DNA of 64,000 bases from NCBI GenBank assembly GCA_050157065.1, contig CP189573.1, one strand, 5' to 3'. The notes beneath the pieces were generated by a model. That model was given only the letters and a program-made list of their open reading frames with translations. It was not told the origin of the DNA and did not search any database. How positions within the stretch are numbered: the stretch's first letter is position 1; every line of letters begins with the position of its first letter. Position numbers and translations under genes: made by a program. Positions 28,046 to 35,740 of this stretch are shown here, one piece after another. This stretch comes from Avipropionibacterium sp050157065. GTDB taxonomy: Bacteria > Actinomycetota > Actinomycetes > Propionibacteriales > Propionibacteriaceae.

Positions 28046-28061
28046 CGTGGGTGCGTTCTCC

Positions 28062-30137
28062 TCAGGCGTCGATGCGTTCGGCGTCCAGGGCGTACGCCCC
28101 GTCGATGATGAATTCCTTGCGGGGCGCGACGTCGTTGCCCATCAACATCTCGAAGGTGGCCTCGGCCTGTTCCGCGTCGTCGACGGTCATCCGCCGCAAC
28201 GCTCGCATCCGCGGGTTCATGGTGGTCTCGGCCAACTGGTCGGCGTCCATCTCCCCCAACCCCTTGTAGCGTTGCGGTTCGGCGAACTTGAGACCCTTCT
28301 TGGTCAACTCGGCGGCCTTGCGCTGGTACTCGGCGTCGGAGTAGGTGTAGACGTACTTGTCCATCCCCTTGCGCGGGTTCGACAACTCGAACCGGTGCAG
28401 CGGCGGCACGGCGGTGTAGACGCGGCCGGCGTCCAGCAGCGGTCGCATGTAGCGGAAGAACAAGGTGGCCAGCAGGCAACGGATGTGGGCGCCGTCGGAG
28501 TCCGCGTCGGCCATGAAGATGATCTTGCCGTACCGGGTCTGGTCGAGGTCGAAGGTCCGTCCCGAGCCGGCACCGACCACCTGGATGATCGAGGCACACT
28601 CGGCGTTCTTCAGCATGTCGCCCACCGACGCCTTCTGGACGTTGAGAATCTTGCCGCGGATCGGCAGCAACGCCTGGAACTCCGAGTCGCGGGCAAGCTT
28701 GGCGGTGCCGAGGGCGGAGTCGCCCTCCACGATGAACAGCTCGGACCGCTCGCCGTCCACACTGCGGCAGTCGACCAGCTTGGCGGGCAGCGACGACGAC
28801 TCCAGGGCCGTCTTGCGACGCTGGGCGTCCTTGTGCTGACGCGCCGCCACGCGGGTCCGCGAGGCCGACACCACCTTCTCCTGCAGTTGCCGGGCCTGCG
28901 CCTTGTTCGCGGCCTTGGTGGAGCTGAGGAAGCTGCCCATCTCCTGTTCGACGACCTTGGCGACGATCCGGGAGGCGGCCGGCGTACCGAGGACTTCCTT
29001 CGTCTGGCCCTCGAACTGTGGTTCTGCCAGCCGTACGGTCACCACGGCGGTCATGCCCTCGAGCACGTCGTCCTTGACGATGTCGTCGCCGGCCTTGAGC
29101 AGTCGGGTGCCCTCGAGCGACTTGGTGACTGCCTTCGCCAGCCCGCGTTCGAACCCGGCGACATGGGTGCCGCCCTTGGGCGTGGCGATCACGTTCACGA
29201 ACGACCTGGTGGTGGTGTCGTAGCCGGTGCCCCAACGGACGGCCACGTCGACCTCGAGGTCCCGGTCGACGTCGGCCGGGGTCATGTGCCCGTCGTCGTC
29301 GAGCATCGGCACGGTCTCGGTGAACTGGTCGTGCCCCTGCAGCCGGACGATGTCGGTGACCTTGTCGTCGGCGGCGAGGTAGTCGCAGAACTCGGCGATG
29401 CCGCCGTCGTGGCGGAAGTACTCCTCGACCGGCTCGTCGCCGCGCTCGTCGCGGACCCGCAGGGCCAGCCCGGGCACCAGGAAACTGGTCTGGCGGGCCC
29501 GGTCGGTCAGATGGGTCCACGACAACTCGGCGTCGGCGAGGAAGATCTCGCGGTCGGGCCAGTAGGTGACGGTGGTGCCGGACGTGCCCCGCTTGGCCTT
29601 GCCGACCTTGGTGAGTCCGCCGCCCGGGGTGAACCTGGCCTGCGGCCCGTCACCGTCGAAGCTGCCGACGACGCCGCGGCTGAACGACACCCCCCAGACC
29701 GCCGAGTTGCGGGTCACCGCCACGTCGAGCCGTGACGCCAGTGCGTTCACCACCGACGACCCGACACCGTGCAGGCCGCCGGTCGCGTTGTACGAGCCGG
29801 CGCCGAACTTGCCGCCGGCGTGCAGCTTGGTGAACACCACCTCGACCCCGCTCAGCCCGGTCCGTGGTTCCTTGTCGACCGGGATGCCACGGGCCCGGTC
29901 GACGACGGTGATGCCGCCGTCGCCACGCAAGGTCACGTCGATCTCCTGGCCGAACCCGGCCAGGGCCTCGTCCACCGCGTTGTCGATGATCTCCCACAGG
30001 CAGTGCATCAACCCCCGGGTGTCGGTGGAGCCGATGTACATCGCGGGACGCTTGCGGACCGCTTCCAGTCCCTCCAGCACCAACAGGTGCCGTGCCTCGT
30101 AGTCCCTTGACTCCGGTGCTGTCCTCGCTTTGGCCAC
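28062..30137 (-). CDS. parE: DNA topoisomerase IV subunit B
   Basis: This is the ATPase subunit of topoisomerase IV, with 691 residues. Its GHKL ATP site includes EIIDNAVDEAL (about 49-59), GRGIPVDK-type text (here DRARGIPVDK) and GGLHGVGSSVVNAL. The TOPRIM domain contains VEGDSALGTAKLARDSE, LLPIRGKILNV and MADADSDGAHI. EGDSALGTAK instead of gyrase's EGDSAGGSAK is typical of actinobacterial ParE. GTG 30137 follows TAGTCT by 6 nt with no ribosome site. It is probably an operon with parC. Confidence 0.93.
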   Translation of the reverse strand: MAKARTAPESRDYEARHLLVLEGLEAVRKRPAMYIGSTDTRGLMHCLWEIIDNAVDEALAGFGQEIDVTLRGDGGITVVDRARGIPVDKEPRTGLSGVEVVFTKLHAGGKFGAGSYNATGGLHGVGSSVVNALASRLDVAVTRNSAVWGVSFSRGVVGSFDGDGPQARFTPGGGLTKVGKAKRGTSGTTVTYWPDREIFLADAELSWTHLTDRARQTSFLVPGLALRVRDERGDEPVEEYFRHDGGIAEFCDYLAADDKVTDIVRLQGHDQFTETVPMLDDDGHMTPADVDRDLEVDVAVRWGTGYDTTTRSFVNVIATPKGGTHVAGFERGLAKAVTKSLEGTRLLKAGDDIVKDDVLEGMTAVVTVRLAEPQFEGQTKEVLGTPAASRIVAKVVEQEMGSFLSSTKAANKAQARQLQEKVVSASRTRVAARQHKDAQRRKTALESSSLPAKLVDCRSVDGERSELFIVEGDSALGTAKLARDSEFQALLPIRGKILNVQKASVGDMLKNAECASIIQVVGAGSGRTFDLDQTRYGKIIFMADADSDGAHIRCLLATLFFRYMRPLLDAGRVYTAVPPLHRFELSNPRKGMDKYVYTYSDAEYQRKAAELTKKGLKFAEPQRYKGLGEMDADQLAETTMNPRMRALRRMTVDDAEQAEATFEMLMGNDVAPRKEFIIDGAYALDAERIDA

Positions 30138-30149
30138 CGCCCGAGACTA
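30138..30149 (-). promoter_or_regulatory. -10 element placed for leaderless start of parE
   Basis: On the minus strand, TAGTCT (30149 to 30144) is followed by 6 nt and the GTG start at 30137. Confidence 0.45.
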
Positions 30150-30188
30150 CCCAGCAACCCGTGCCCAGCCGTGGAGCCGACGCGGTGT

Positions 30189-30231
30189 GCCGACCGGAGG
30201 TCATGGTTGGGCCGACCGAAGGTCACGGTTG
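30189..30231. repeat. 21-bp direct repeat (22-bp period) upstream of parE
   Basis: Two copies lie at 30189-30209 and 30211-30231, starting GCCGACCG and differing at two positions. They lie 50-95 bp upstream of the parE start in the parE/DUF7455 divergent gap. The two-turn spacing would put a protein on one DNA face, so this is a candidate regulator site. Confidence 0.7.
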
Positions 30232-30266
30232 AACATGCGACACACCCGCCGGTTGTGGGAAAGGGG

Positions 30267-30433
30267 TTCACCCGGCCCATGGTCCGGGTACTCTCGGTGA
30301 CAACCTGCAGGTTCGCAGCCGTTGCTGGAAGTGGGAACAAAGCGGGGACTTCACCGGTTGTGACTGGTGAAGGGCCCACTCCCGACTTCCGAGGCGGAAC
30401 GGGCCTGCATCGCACAACAGGGAGGGGCCCACC
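30267..30433 (+). promoter_or_regulatory. Candidate promoter and long structured leader of the DUF7455 gene
   Basis: TTCACC (30267-30272) and TACTCT (30289-30294) are separated by 16 bp. Transcription from there would give a leader of about 130 nt before GTG 30434. The leader contains a 7-bp hairpin, CTTCACC (30349-30355) with GGTGAAG (30366-30372). No known riboswitch was recognised. Confidence 0.4.
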
Positions 30434-30628
30434 GTGAGCACGAACATTGTCGAGGACACCACCTTGAGCGCCGCTGACCGCTGTGACCGCTGCGGGGCTC
30501 AGGCGTACGTCCGAGTCACCTTGCCGTCCGGCGAGCTCCTCTTCTGCGCACACCACGGCAAGGAGCATGGCGACAAGCTCAAGCAGGTGGCGCTGAAGAT
30601 CGAGGACGAGAGTCACCGCGTCAGCTGA
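30434..30628 (+). CDS. DUF7455 small zinc-finger-like protein
   Basis: This 64-residue protein has CDRCGAQAYVRV (CxxC) and, 20 residues later, ELLFCAHHGKEH (CxxH), a compact putative zinc site. It is conserved next to parE and sigma genes in actinobacteria and has no known function. GTG 30434 follows an AGGGAGGGG site. A strong terminator comes directly after, so it is transcribed alone. Confidence 0.88.
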   Translation: MSTNIVEDTTLSAADRCDRCGAQAYVRVTLPSGELLFCAHHGKEHGDKLKQVALKIEDESHRVS

Positions 30629-30644
30629 GACTGACCACCGCAGG

Positions 30645-30670
30645 GGCCCGGACCGGTGACGGTCCGGGCC
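30645..30670 (+). terminator. Rho-independent-like terminator of the DUF7455 gene
   Basis: There is a perfect 10-bp stem, GGCCCGGACC (30645-30654) with GGTCCGGGCC (30661-30670), and a 6-nt loop, 17 bp after the stop. The following TCGTCGCGTT has only a weak T content. Confidence 0.75.
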
Positions 30671-30741
30671 TCGTCGCGTTCCAGTCCGGGTTCACCGGCC
30701 CGGGTTCGCGTTCCGGCCCCGACCCCGCAGTTTGGCTGGCG

Positions 30742-31290
30742 TCAGTGGTGGCGTCCGCCAGGCCGGTCGCCGAGCCCGAAGACGTACGCGATCCAGCCGC
30801 TGGCGAACACCGGGATGAAGAACAGCCACCACAGGTGCCAGCCGAAGATCATGTTGATCACGAACACCGCCGGCCACAGCAGGGCCATCACCGCGGCACC
30901 GGTGCGCTTGACCGCGGGCGAGGTCTCGAGTCGCTCCTCCTTGGAGCTGAGCGCCGCGCCGAGGTCGGGCAGTGCCAGCTGCCGGTCGTCCTCGACCGGA
31001 GCCAGTTGCCTGCCCTCACCGACCGGGGTCGACGCCCCGGTGGCCGGATCGGTGCCCGGGTAGAGCGGGAACTCGGCAGGCTCAGCGGCAGCCGGTACGT
31101 CGACCGGCAGTCCGGCGAACGCGGGGAAGAGGTCGTCGCGGGTACGGGCCGCCCTCACCTGCTGGGTCCGCTCCGCCAGTTCACTGCGGTCGAGCCGCCC
31201 TTCCGCCTCCTGCTGCTGCAGCAACTGCACGGCCTCGTCGCGTTCGGCGTTGCCGATCCTCAGGGACGGTTCTGGGTGGTCGCTGCTCAC
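30742..31290 (-). CDS. DUF1707 / two-transmembrane domain protein
   Basis: This 182-residue protein has an N-terminal DUF1707 domain (about 8-58: LRIGNAERDEAVQLLQQQ, EGRLDRSELAER, then DDLFPAFAGLP), a variable linker, and a C-terminal pair of transmembrane helices (about 130-172, with GWHLWWLFFIPVFASGW). Such proteins are probably membrane-anchored adaptors of unknown role. GTG 31290 overlaps, as GTGA, the stop of the LigD-like gene as read without frameshift correction. A second DUF1707 gene lies on the other side of the LigD gene. Confidence 0.82.
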   Translation of the reverse strand: MSSDHPEPSLRIGNAERDEAVQLLQQQEAEGRLDRSELAERTQQVRAARTRDDLFPAFAGLPVDVPAAAEPAEFPLYPGTDPATGASTPVGEGRQLAPVEDDRQLALPDLGAALSSKEERLETSPAVKRTGAAVMALLWPAVFVINMIFGWHLWWLFFIPVFASGWIAYVFGLGDRPGGRHH

Positions 31291-32291
31291 GCCGACCAGC
31301 CTACCGACTCGATCACGTCGACGAATCGGGTTCCTGACTCGTCCGACGCCTCGCCCGCGCCCGGCGGAGTCCCTCGTGCATCGCCACCACCCTGCCCTCG
31401 GGGATCTCTCGGCCCTCGGCCACGAGCACGTCGGGCAGTGGCTGCGGAGCGGGTCGGTCGTCGCGCGCACGGGTCGCCCTCGCCGACCAGCTCAGGAACG
31501 GTTCGTACGGTGAATCGGCGCGGGTCGAGCCCAGGCAGGTCGTCCCAGCTGACCGGGTACGACACCGGGATGCCGAGTCGGGCCCGTGGGCTCCACGCCG
31601 ACACCAGGGTCGCTCCCCCCGCCCGGGTGGAGTCGACGAACACCCGACCGCCGCGTTGGTCGCGGACGAACTCGGTGGTGGCCAGGTCGGGGTCGAGCCG
31701 TGCCGTGCGTACGGCCAGCGCCCGGGTGGCACCGGCGGCGTCCTCGAACGAGGTCGGTTCGATCGGTACGCGGATGTGGAGCCCCTTGGCCCCACTGGTC
31801 TTCACCTGTCCGACCAGGCCGAGCTCGGCCAGCGCCCGCCGGACCAGCTCAGCCGTCGCTGCCGCTTGGGCGAACCCGGCAACCACGTCGTCGGTCGGTG
31901 GCGGGTCGAGGTCCATGATCAGCTCCTCGGCCAAATGCTGATCGATCCTGATCAAGGACGGATGGAACTCGACGGTTCGCTGGTTTCCCAACCACAGCAC
32001 GGTTCTGGCGTCGTTGGCCAGCGGATACCGTACGGTCCGCTGTGACGTCTCGGCCCACACGGAGGTGGAGGCGATCCAGGGGGGCGCATGCTTGGGGAGG
32101 TTCTTCTGCATGAACGGTTCGGCACCGGGCCGGGCCCGTACCACCGACAACGCGCGGTCGGTCAGCTCGGCGACGAGCCGGTCGGCCATCACGTCGAGGT
32201 AGGTGATCAACTCCCCCTTGCTGACCCCGCACCCGTCGTACAGCTCGGTGTCCAGACTGCTCAGGTCGACCCCGCGGAGCGTGCTGGACAC
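31287..32291 (-). CDS. LigD-type primase/polymerase (NHEJ), probable frameshift near the 3' end
   Basis: This is an archaeo-eukaryotic primase-type polymerase domain, as found in bacterial end-joining LigD. It shows MQKNLPKHAPPW, IMDLDPP with the two metal-binding Asp, and VKTSGAKGLHIRVPI with the conserved SGxKGxH. It has 334 residues as read. After GEGDPCAR (about 31461-31475) the sequence becomes Arg/Gly-rich and unlike the family. The neighbouring frame instead reads DDRPAPQPLPDVLVAEGREI and stops at 31313. One missing base there would join the two frames, so a frameshift or sequencing error is likely. No ligase domain or Ku gene is nearby. GTG 32291 has AGGAG upstream. Confidence 0.82.
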   Translation of the reverse strand: MSSTLRGVDLSSLDTELYDGCGVSKGELITYLDVMADRLVAELTDRALSVVRARPGAEPFMQKNLPKHAPPWIASTSVWAETSQRTVRYPLANDARTVLWLGNQRTVEFHPSLIRIDQHLAEELIMDLDPPPTDDVVAGFAQAAATAELVRRALAELGLVGQVKTSGAKGLHIRVPIEPTSFEDAAGATRALAVRTARLDPDLATTEFVRDQRGGRVFVDSTRAGGATLVSAWSPRARLGIPVSYPVSWDDLPGLDPRRFTVRTVPELVGEGDPCARRPTRSAATARRARGRGPRDPRGQGGGDARGTPPGAGEASDESGTRFVDVIESVGWSA

Positions 32292-32294
32292 CGC

Positions 32295-32858
32295 TCACTC
32301 CTCCCGCTCCAGTGGCTTCGGCCGCTGCCGGCTCGACCTGCGACGCAGTGCCGGGAACAGCCCGATCCACAGGAAGGCCGGGATGGCCAGGGCCAGCCAA
32401 CCACCTCCAGCGGAGGCGAGGACGATCCCCAGGGCCACGGCCGTCGCGACGGCGGCCAGCGCCAAGGTGAGCTTCACGCCCCCGGGGCTCAGCCCGCGAT
32501 GGCTCTCGGGCTGCAGGTTGGTCCACGACACCGTCTCGGTGGTCCCCGGGTTCCACGTGTCGTCCGACCCCGCCCCCTGGCCGCGCGAACTCGGCAGGAC
32601 CGGCCACTGCGGTTGCGGCTCCGGCTCGGACGTCGGCCGGTAGGGGGCGAAACCCTGACCGGCACCGGCGGCCGGTGGATCGACCGGCAGGTCACGGAAC
32701 AGGTCGACGACGTCGCCGCGGGTGACCGCCGAGAGTGCCTGCTCACGGCGGTCCGTCAACTCCTGTGGGTTGAGTCGGCCCTCGGCAGCCTGGCCCTCGA
32801 GCAGGCGGACGGCCTCCAGCCGTTCGTCGTCACCCACTCGCATCTCCCCGGACGTCAC
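32295..32858 (-). CDS. DUF1707 / two-transmembrane domain protein (second copy)
   Basis: This protein has about 187 residues. DUF1707 lies near the N-terminus (MRVGDDERLEAVRLLEGQ, EGRLNPQELTDRREQALSA, then DLFRDLPVD), followed by a Pro-rich linker and a C-terminal helical hairpin (about 135-175) ending in a basic tail RRRSSRQRPKPLEREE. It has the same architecture as the protein encoded at 30742-31290. GTG 32858 lies 6 nt after TACGCT (32870-32865), suggesting a leaderless start; ATG 32843 is an alternative. It precedes the LigD-like gene by 3 bp, so it is likely in its operon. Confidence 0.78.
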   Translation of the reverse strand: MTSGEMRVGDDERLEAVRLLEGQAAEGRLNPQELTDRREQALSAVTRGDVVDLFRDLPVDPPAAGAGQGFAPYRPTSEPEPQPQWPVLPSSRGQGAGSDDTWNPGTTETVSWTNLQPESHRGLSPGGVKLTLALAAVATAVALGIVLASAGGGWLALAIPAFLWIGLFPALRRRSSRQRPKPLEREE

Positions 32859-32982
32859 CCGATCAGCGTAGCGAGTTGCCGGCGCCACGTACCCGTACGC
32901 ACCACTTCCCGCGCCCCTCGAGCTCACGGGAGGCCCCACTCCCCACACCCCTCGGCGCGAGAGGTCGAACTCTGCTTCACTC

Positions 32983-33017
32983 TTGACTTATATAAGTCTG
33001 TACGTAAGAATGCTGGG
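32983..33017 (+). promoter_or_regulatory. arsR promoter with embedded 14-bp palindromic operator
   Basis: TTGACT (-35, 32983-32988) and TAAGAAT (-10, 33005-33011) are separated by about 16 bp. A perfect 14-bp palindrome GACTTATATAAGTC (32985-32998) overlaps the -35 and spacer. Transcription starting 7 nt after the -10 would begin at GTG 33018, a leaderless start. The A/T-rich palindrome stands out from the GC-rich background and is an obvious site for autorepression by the ArsR product. Confidence 0.72.
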
Positions 33018-33413
33018 GTGCACGCACTCGATGTCCTCGGCGATCCGGTACGGCGACGCATCCTCGAACTGCTCGCCGAGGGTGAGCTGAGCGCCGGAGA
33101 GCTCGCCACCGCGATCGGCGACGAGTTCGGCATCAGCCAGCCGGCGGTCTCGCAACACCTCCGAGTACTGCGCGAGAACGGCTTCGCGACCGTTCGCCCC
33201 GAAGGCACCCGACGCCTGTACGCCGTTGACGCCCGCGGACCTCGCGCGGCCCGGGCCTGGCTGACCCCGTTCGAGCGGTTCTGGTTGCCGGCCCTGGCCG
33301 CGCTCGACACCGAACTCGCCCGCGGTCGTCGCGAACGGCGGCGGGGCGGGACCGTCCATCCACCCACGCAGGACCACGACCCCGGGAATCCCGGGCCGAC
33401 GAAGGAGAACTGA
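33018..33413 (+). CDS. ArsR-family helix-turn-helix regulator
   Basis: This is a 131-residue winged-helix repressor. It starts MHALDVLGDPVRRRILELLAEGELS, with the recognition helix in ISQPAVSQHLRVLRENGFA (about 37-55) and the wing in RPEGTRRLYAV. No metal-binding CxC motif is visible, so it is of the non-metal ArsR type that often pairs with SRPBCC proteins. GTG 33018 has no Shine-Dalgarno and sits at the predicted transcription start. The downstream SRPBCC gene begins 2 bp after its stop. Confidence 0.9.
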   Translation: MHALDVLGDPVRRRILELLAEGELSAGELATAIGDEFGISQPAVSQHLRVLRENGFATVRPEGTRRLYAVDARGPRAARAWLTPFERFWLPALAALDTELARGRRERRRGGTVHPPTQDHDPGNPGPTKEN

Positions 33414-33414
33414 C

Positions 33415-34071
33415 ATGGTCGACATTGCCGCCCAACTGGGAGCGGTCTCCCGCGAACTGCGCATCGAGGAGGTGGACGGCGAGCCGTCCAACGTCCAGGT
33501 GCTGGAGCAGACCTACCACTCCCCCATCGACGACGTCTGGGACGCGGTGACCTCGGCCGAACGGATCCCGCGGTGGTTCATGCCGATCAGTGGCGAGCTC
33601 CGCCACGGCGGCCGCTACCAACTCGAGGGAAACGCCGGCGGCGAAGTGCTCGAGTGCGAACCACCCGCCGACGGCGCAGCCCGGTTCAAGATCACCTGGG
33701 GGTTCGGTGGCGGGATCTCCTGGGTCACCGTCCGGCTCACCGGGAAGGGTGACGACACCACCCTTGAGCTGGAGCACGTGGCCCGGGTCGCCGACATCCC
33801 CGACGAGATGTGGCAGACGTACGGCCCCGGCGCCACCGGTGTCGGCTGGGACTCCGGACTGCTCGGCCTCGCCACGTATCTGTCCGCCGACGGTTCCGGG
33901 ATCACCCCCGACCAGGCCGAGGCATGGATGGTCTCCGACGAGGGGAAGCAGTTCGCCCGAGGTTCCGCAGACGCCTGGGCCGCCACGCACGTCGCCGTCG
34001 GCGCCGATCCCGAGGCCGCAGCCCGGGCCGCGGACGCCACCTGGGGCTTCTTCACCGGCTCCGGGCAGTAG
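33415..34071 (+). CDS. SRPBCC (AHSA1-like) protein paired with ArsR regulator
   Basis: This 218-residue protein has an N-terminal START/Bet v1-like fold (about 25-150: VLEQTYHSPIDDVWDAVTSA, IPRWFMPISGELRHGG, and GGISWVTVRLTG) and a C-terminal helical extension. Such domains bind hydrophobic ligands; the ligand here is unknown. It is co-transcribed with the ArsR regulator 2 bp upstream. The ArsR/SRPBCC pair is a common arrangement and may act as a sensor-response module. A long repeat array begins right after the stop. Confidence 0.87.
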   Translation: MVDIAAQLGAVSRELRIEEVDGEPSNVQVLEQTYHSPIDDVWDAVTSAERIPRWFMPISGELRHGGRYQLEGNAGGEVLECEPPADGAARFKITWGFGGGISWVTVRLTGKGDDTTLELEHVARVADIPDEMWQTYGPGATGVGWDSGLLGLATYLSADGSGITPDQAEAWMVSDEGKQFARGSADAWAATHVAVGADPEAAARAADATWGFFTGSGQ

Positions 34072-34073
34072 CC

Positions 34074-34495
34074 ACGTTCCCGCGGGAGCGTCCGAGCACA
34101 TCGAGCGGGCAGTTGGCGAGGTGCCGCCACACCGAGCGGGCAGTTGGAGAGGCGGTCCGGGCCTCCTCACCTCTCCAACTGCCCGGTCGGTCACGACATC
34201 CCGCACCTGAGTACCCACCGGGCAGTTGGCGAGGGTGCGGCGTGACGAGCGGGCAGTTGGCGAGGGTGCGGCGTGACGAGCAGGCAGTTGGCGAGGGTGC
34301 GGCGTGACGAGCGGGCAGTTGGCGAGGCCCCAGTACACCGAGCGGGCAACTGGAGAGGTGCCGGCACACCGACAGGGCAGTCGGCGAGGCCCCGCCACAC
34401 CGACAGGGCAGTCGGCGAGGCCCCGCCACAGCGAGCGGGCAGCTGGAGAGGCGGTCCGGGCCTCCTCGCCTCGCCAACTGTCCTGTCGGTCAAGA
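34074..34495. repeat. 31-bp tandem repeat array (10 units, two foldback units) in a 458-bp gene-free gap
   Basis: The gap 34072-34529 holds no gene. A near-palindrome ACGTTCCCGCGGGAGCG (34074-34090) comes first. Ten units containing GGGCAGTTGG or variants then start their GGGCAG core at 34107, 34138, 34220, 34251, 34282, 34313, 34344, 34375, 34406 and 34437, a period of exactly 31 bp except for one 82-bp step. Unit 2 folds back: GGGCAGTTGGAGAGG (34138-34152) pairs perfectly with CCTCTCCAACTGCCC (34170-34184). Unit 10 repeats this fold and its 17-nt loop text imperfectly (34437-34495). There are no unique spacers, so it is not a CRISPR array. Confidence 0.88.
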
Positions 34496-34529
34496 GCGAC
34501 GAGGCGCCCGGCCACCTGGGCGGGAGGCT

Positions 34530-35525
34530 TCACGAGGCACGGCGCGACGACGTGTCGAAGGACAGGCCGAACCGGGCTGCGAAGGCTGCTCGTCCGGTGG
34601 GCGTGAACAGCGACGGGCGCAACAAGGTGTGCCACGGCCGGATCCGGCTGGGATCGTGCGGCCTCCCCAGCGCATGGTCGGCATCGGCCAGGATTCGTAC
34701 GGCCTGGTGCAGGACGTCCCTGCTGGTGTAGCCGCGACGACTCCATCCGGCGCGACCGAGGTCACTCTCGCGTCGGAGGTCCGCGCGGTGTTGGCCGGGC
34801 TCGCGGTGCACCTCCCCGTCGTACTCATGGAGCCGTTGGGTTCCGACGAGCCACAGATCACCTCGCGCCACGAAACAGCCAGACGGATCCCGCACCTCGT
34901 GTTGTGGTTGGACGGCCACCCCACACGCCCGGTGAAGCTCGGCCAGCATCACCTCCCACAGCGATTCGTACCTGTGGTCGATGCGCTGCAGGACGCGGCG
35001 CAACCCGCGCATCCCTCGACCCGGCTCCCGCGCGACCTCGGACAGCGCAGCCGCGGAGCACGAGCCGGAGGCCAGGGCAGCGGCAACCACACAGGCCAGA
35101 TCCAGTTCGGAGAGGTCGCGGGCGAGGCTCACCACGACATCGACCGCCGGATCGACCCGGAGTCCGGCCATCAACTCGTACGGTGACAGGCCGGTTCGCC
35201 GGGCGGCGACGAGCCCGACCCGTCGTACCCGATCGGTGTGGGGATGCACCGTGTACACCGGCAGGTCGGCGGGGAGCGGTGGCAACCACCAACCCCTGAT
35301 CCGGGCGGCGGTGAGATGGGTCCACCGGGCCTCGGGCGGCAGCACCTCCTGCCAGCCCAGCAACTGGGAGAGGAAGGGATCACCATCGATCGGGGCTCGG
35401 CAGCGGACACCGCGGGTGACCCGTTCCCAGCCGGACGGCAGCCATTCGCCGCGGCGGCTGCGCACCACGTGGGTCTCGCCGCACCACGCGGGCCCGACCT
35501 GTTCGTCCTCTGATGCCCCTGACAT
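34530..35525 (-). CDS. DUF559/Vsr-like endonuclease-fold protein (AbiEi-type N-terminus)
   Basis: This 331-residue protein belongs to a lineage-rich actinobacterial family. The N-terminal half (LTAARIRGWWLPPLP, VYTVHP) resembles the AbiEi-like domain. The C-terminal part (about 205-300) has the restriction-endonuclease-like pattern of DUF559/Vsr: RGDLWLVG with an Asp, RLHEYDGEVH (ExDGxxH), then RADLRRESDLGRAGWSRRGY. Nuclease activity is inferred from fold only. ATG 35525 has no clear ribosome site. The gene is bracketed by the same repeat family on both sides, suggesting a mobile or exchanged cassette. Confidence 0.72.
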   Translation of the reverse strand: MSGASEDEQVGPAWCGETHVVRSRRGEWLPSGWERVTRGVRCRAPIDGDPFLSQLLGWQEVLPPEARWTHLTAARIRGWWLPPLPADLPVYTVHPHTDRVRRVGLVAARRTGLSPYELMAGLRVDPAVDVVVSLARDLSELDLACVVAAALASGSCSAAALSEVAREPGRGMRGLRRVLQRIDHRYESLWEVMLAELHRACGVAVQPQHEVRDPSGCFVARGDLWLVGTQRLHEYDGEVHREPGQHRADLRRESDLGRAGWSRRGYTSRDVLHQAVRILADADHALGRPHDPSRIRPWHTLLRPSLFTPTGRAAFAARFGLSFDTSSRRAS

Positions 35526-35610
35526 GGCAGACAGCGTGCCTGCCCGTGCTGCGGTTGTCGCCCGAACGCCTCTTGGCCTGTGGAAAACTCCCGTGCGGCG
35601 GGCACCGGGG

Positions 35611-35715
35611 CGCTCCCGCGGGAACGTCCGGGCGCTGGTGACTCACCGGTGGGTGTCGAGCGACAGGGCAGTCGGAGAGGCGTCAACTCCGCCGCGACCC
35701 CGCCAACTGCCCACT
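35611..35715. repeat. Second copy of the near-palindrome and GGGCAGT repeat, right flank of the endonuclease gene
   Basis: CGCTCCCGCGGGAACGT (35611-35627) is the exact reverse complement of 34074-34090. It is followed by GACAGGGCAGTCGGAGAGG (near 35660-35680) and CCGCCAACTGCCC (near 35700-35712), the two arms of the unit seen in the 31-bp array. The endonuclease-fold gene therefore has matching repeats at both ends. Confidence 0.8.
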
Positions 35716-35740
35716 CGCCGAGCCAGCGGTGTCGGACCGA

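Noticed and set aside
25586..30137. gyrA/gyrB rather than parC/parE
   Set aside because: The A subunit lacks the GyrA-box and the B subunit has EGDSALGTAK, both typical of actinobacterial topoisomerase IV. The order parE-parC without recF/dnaN neighbours also fits.
34102..34495. CRISPR array
   Set aside because: The 31-bp units abut with no unique spacers, some units fold back, and no cas gene is near.
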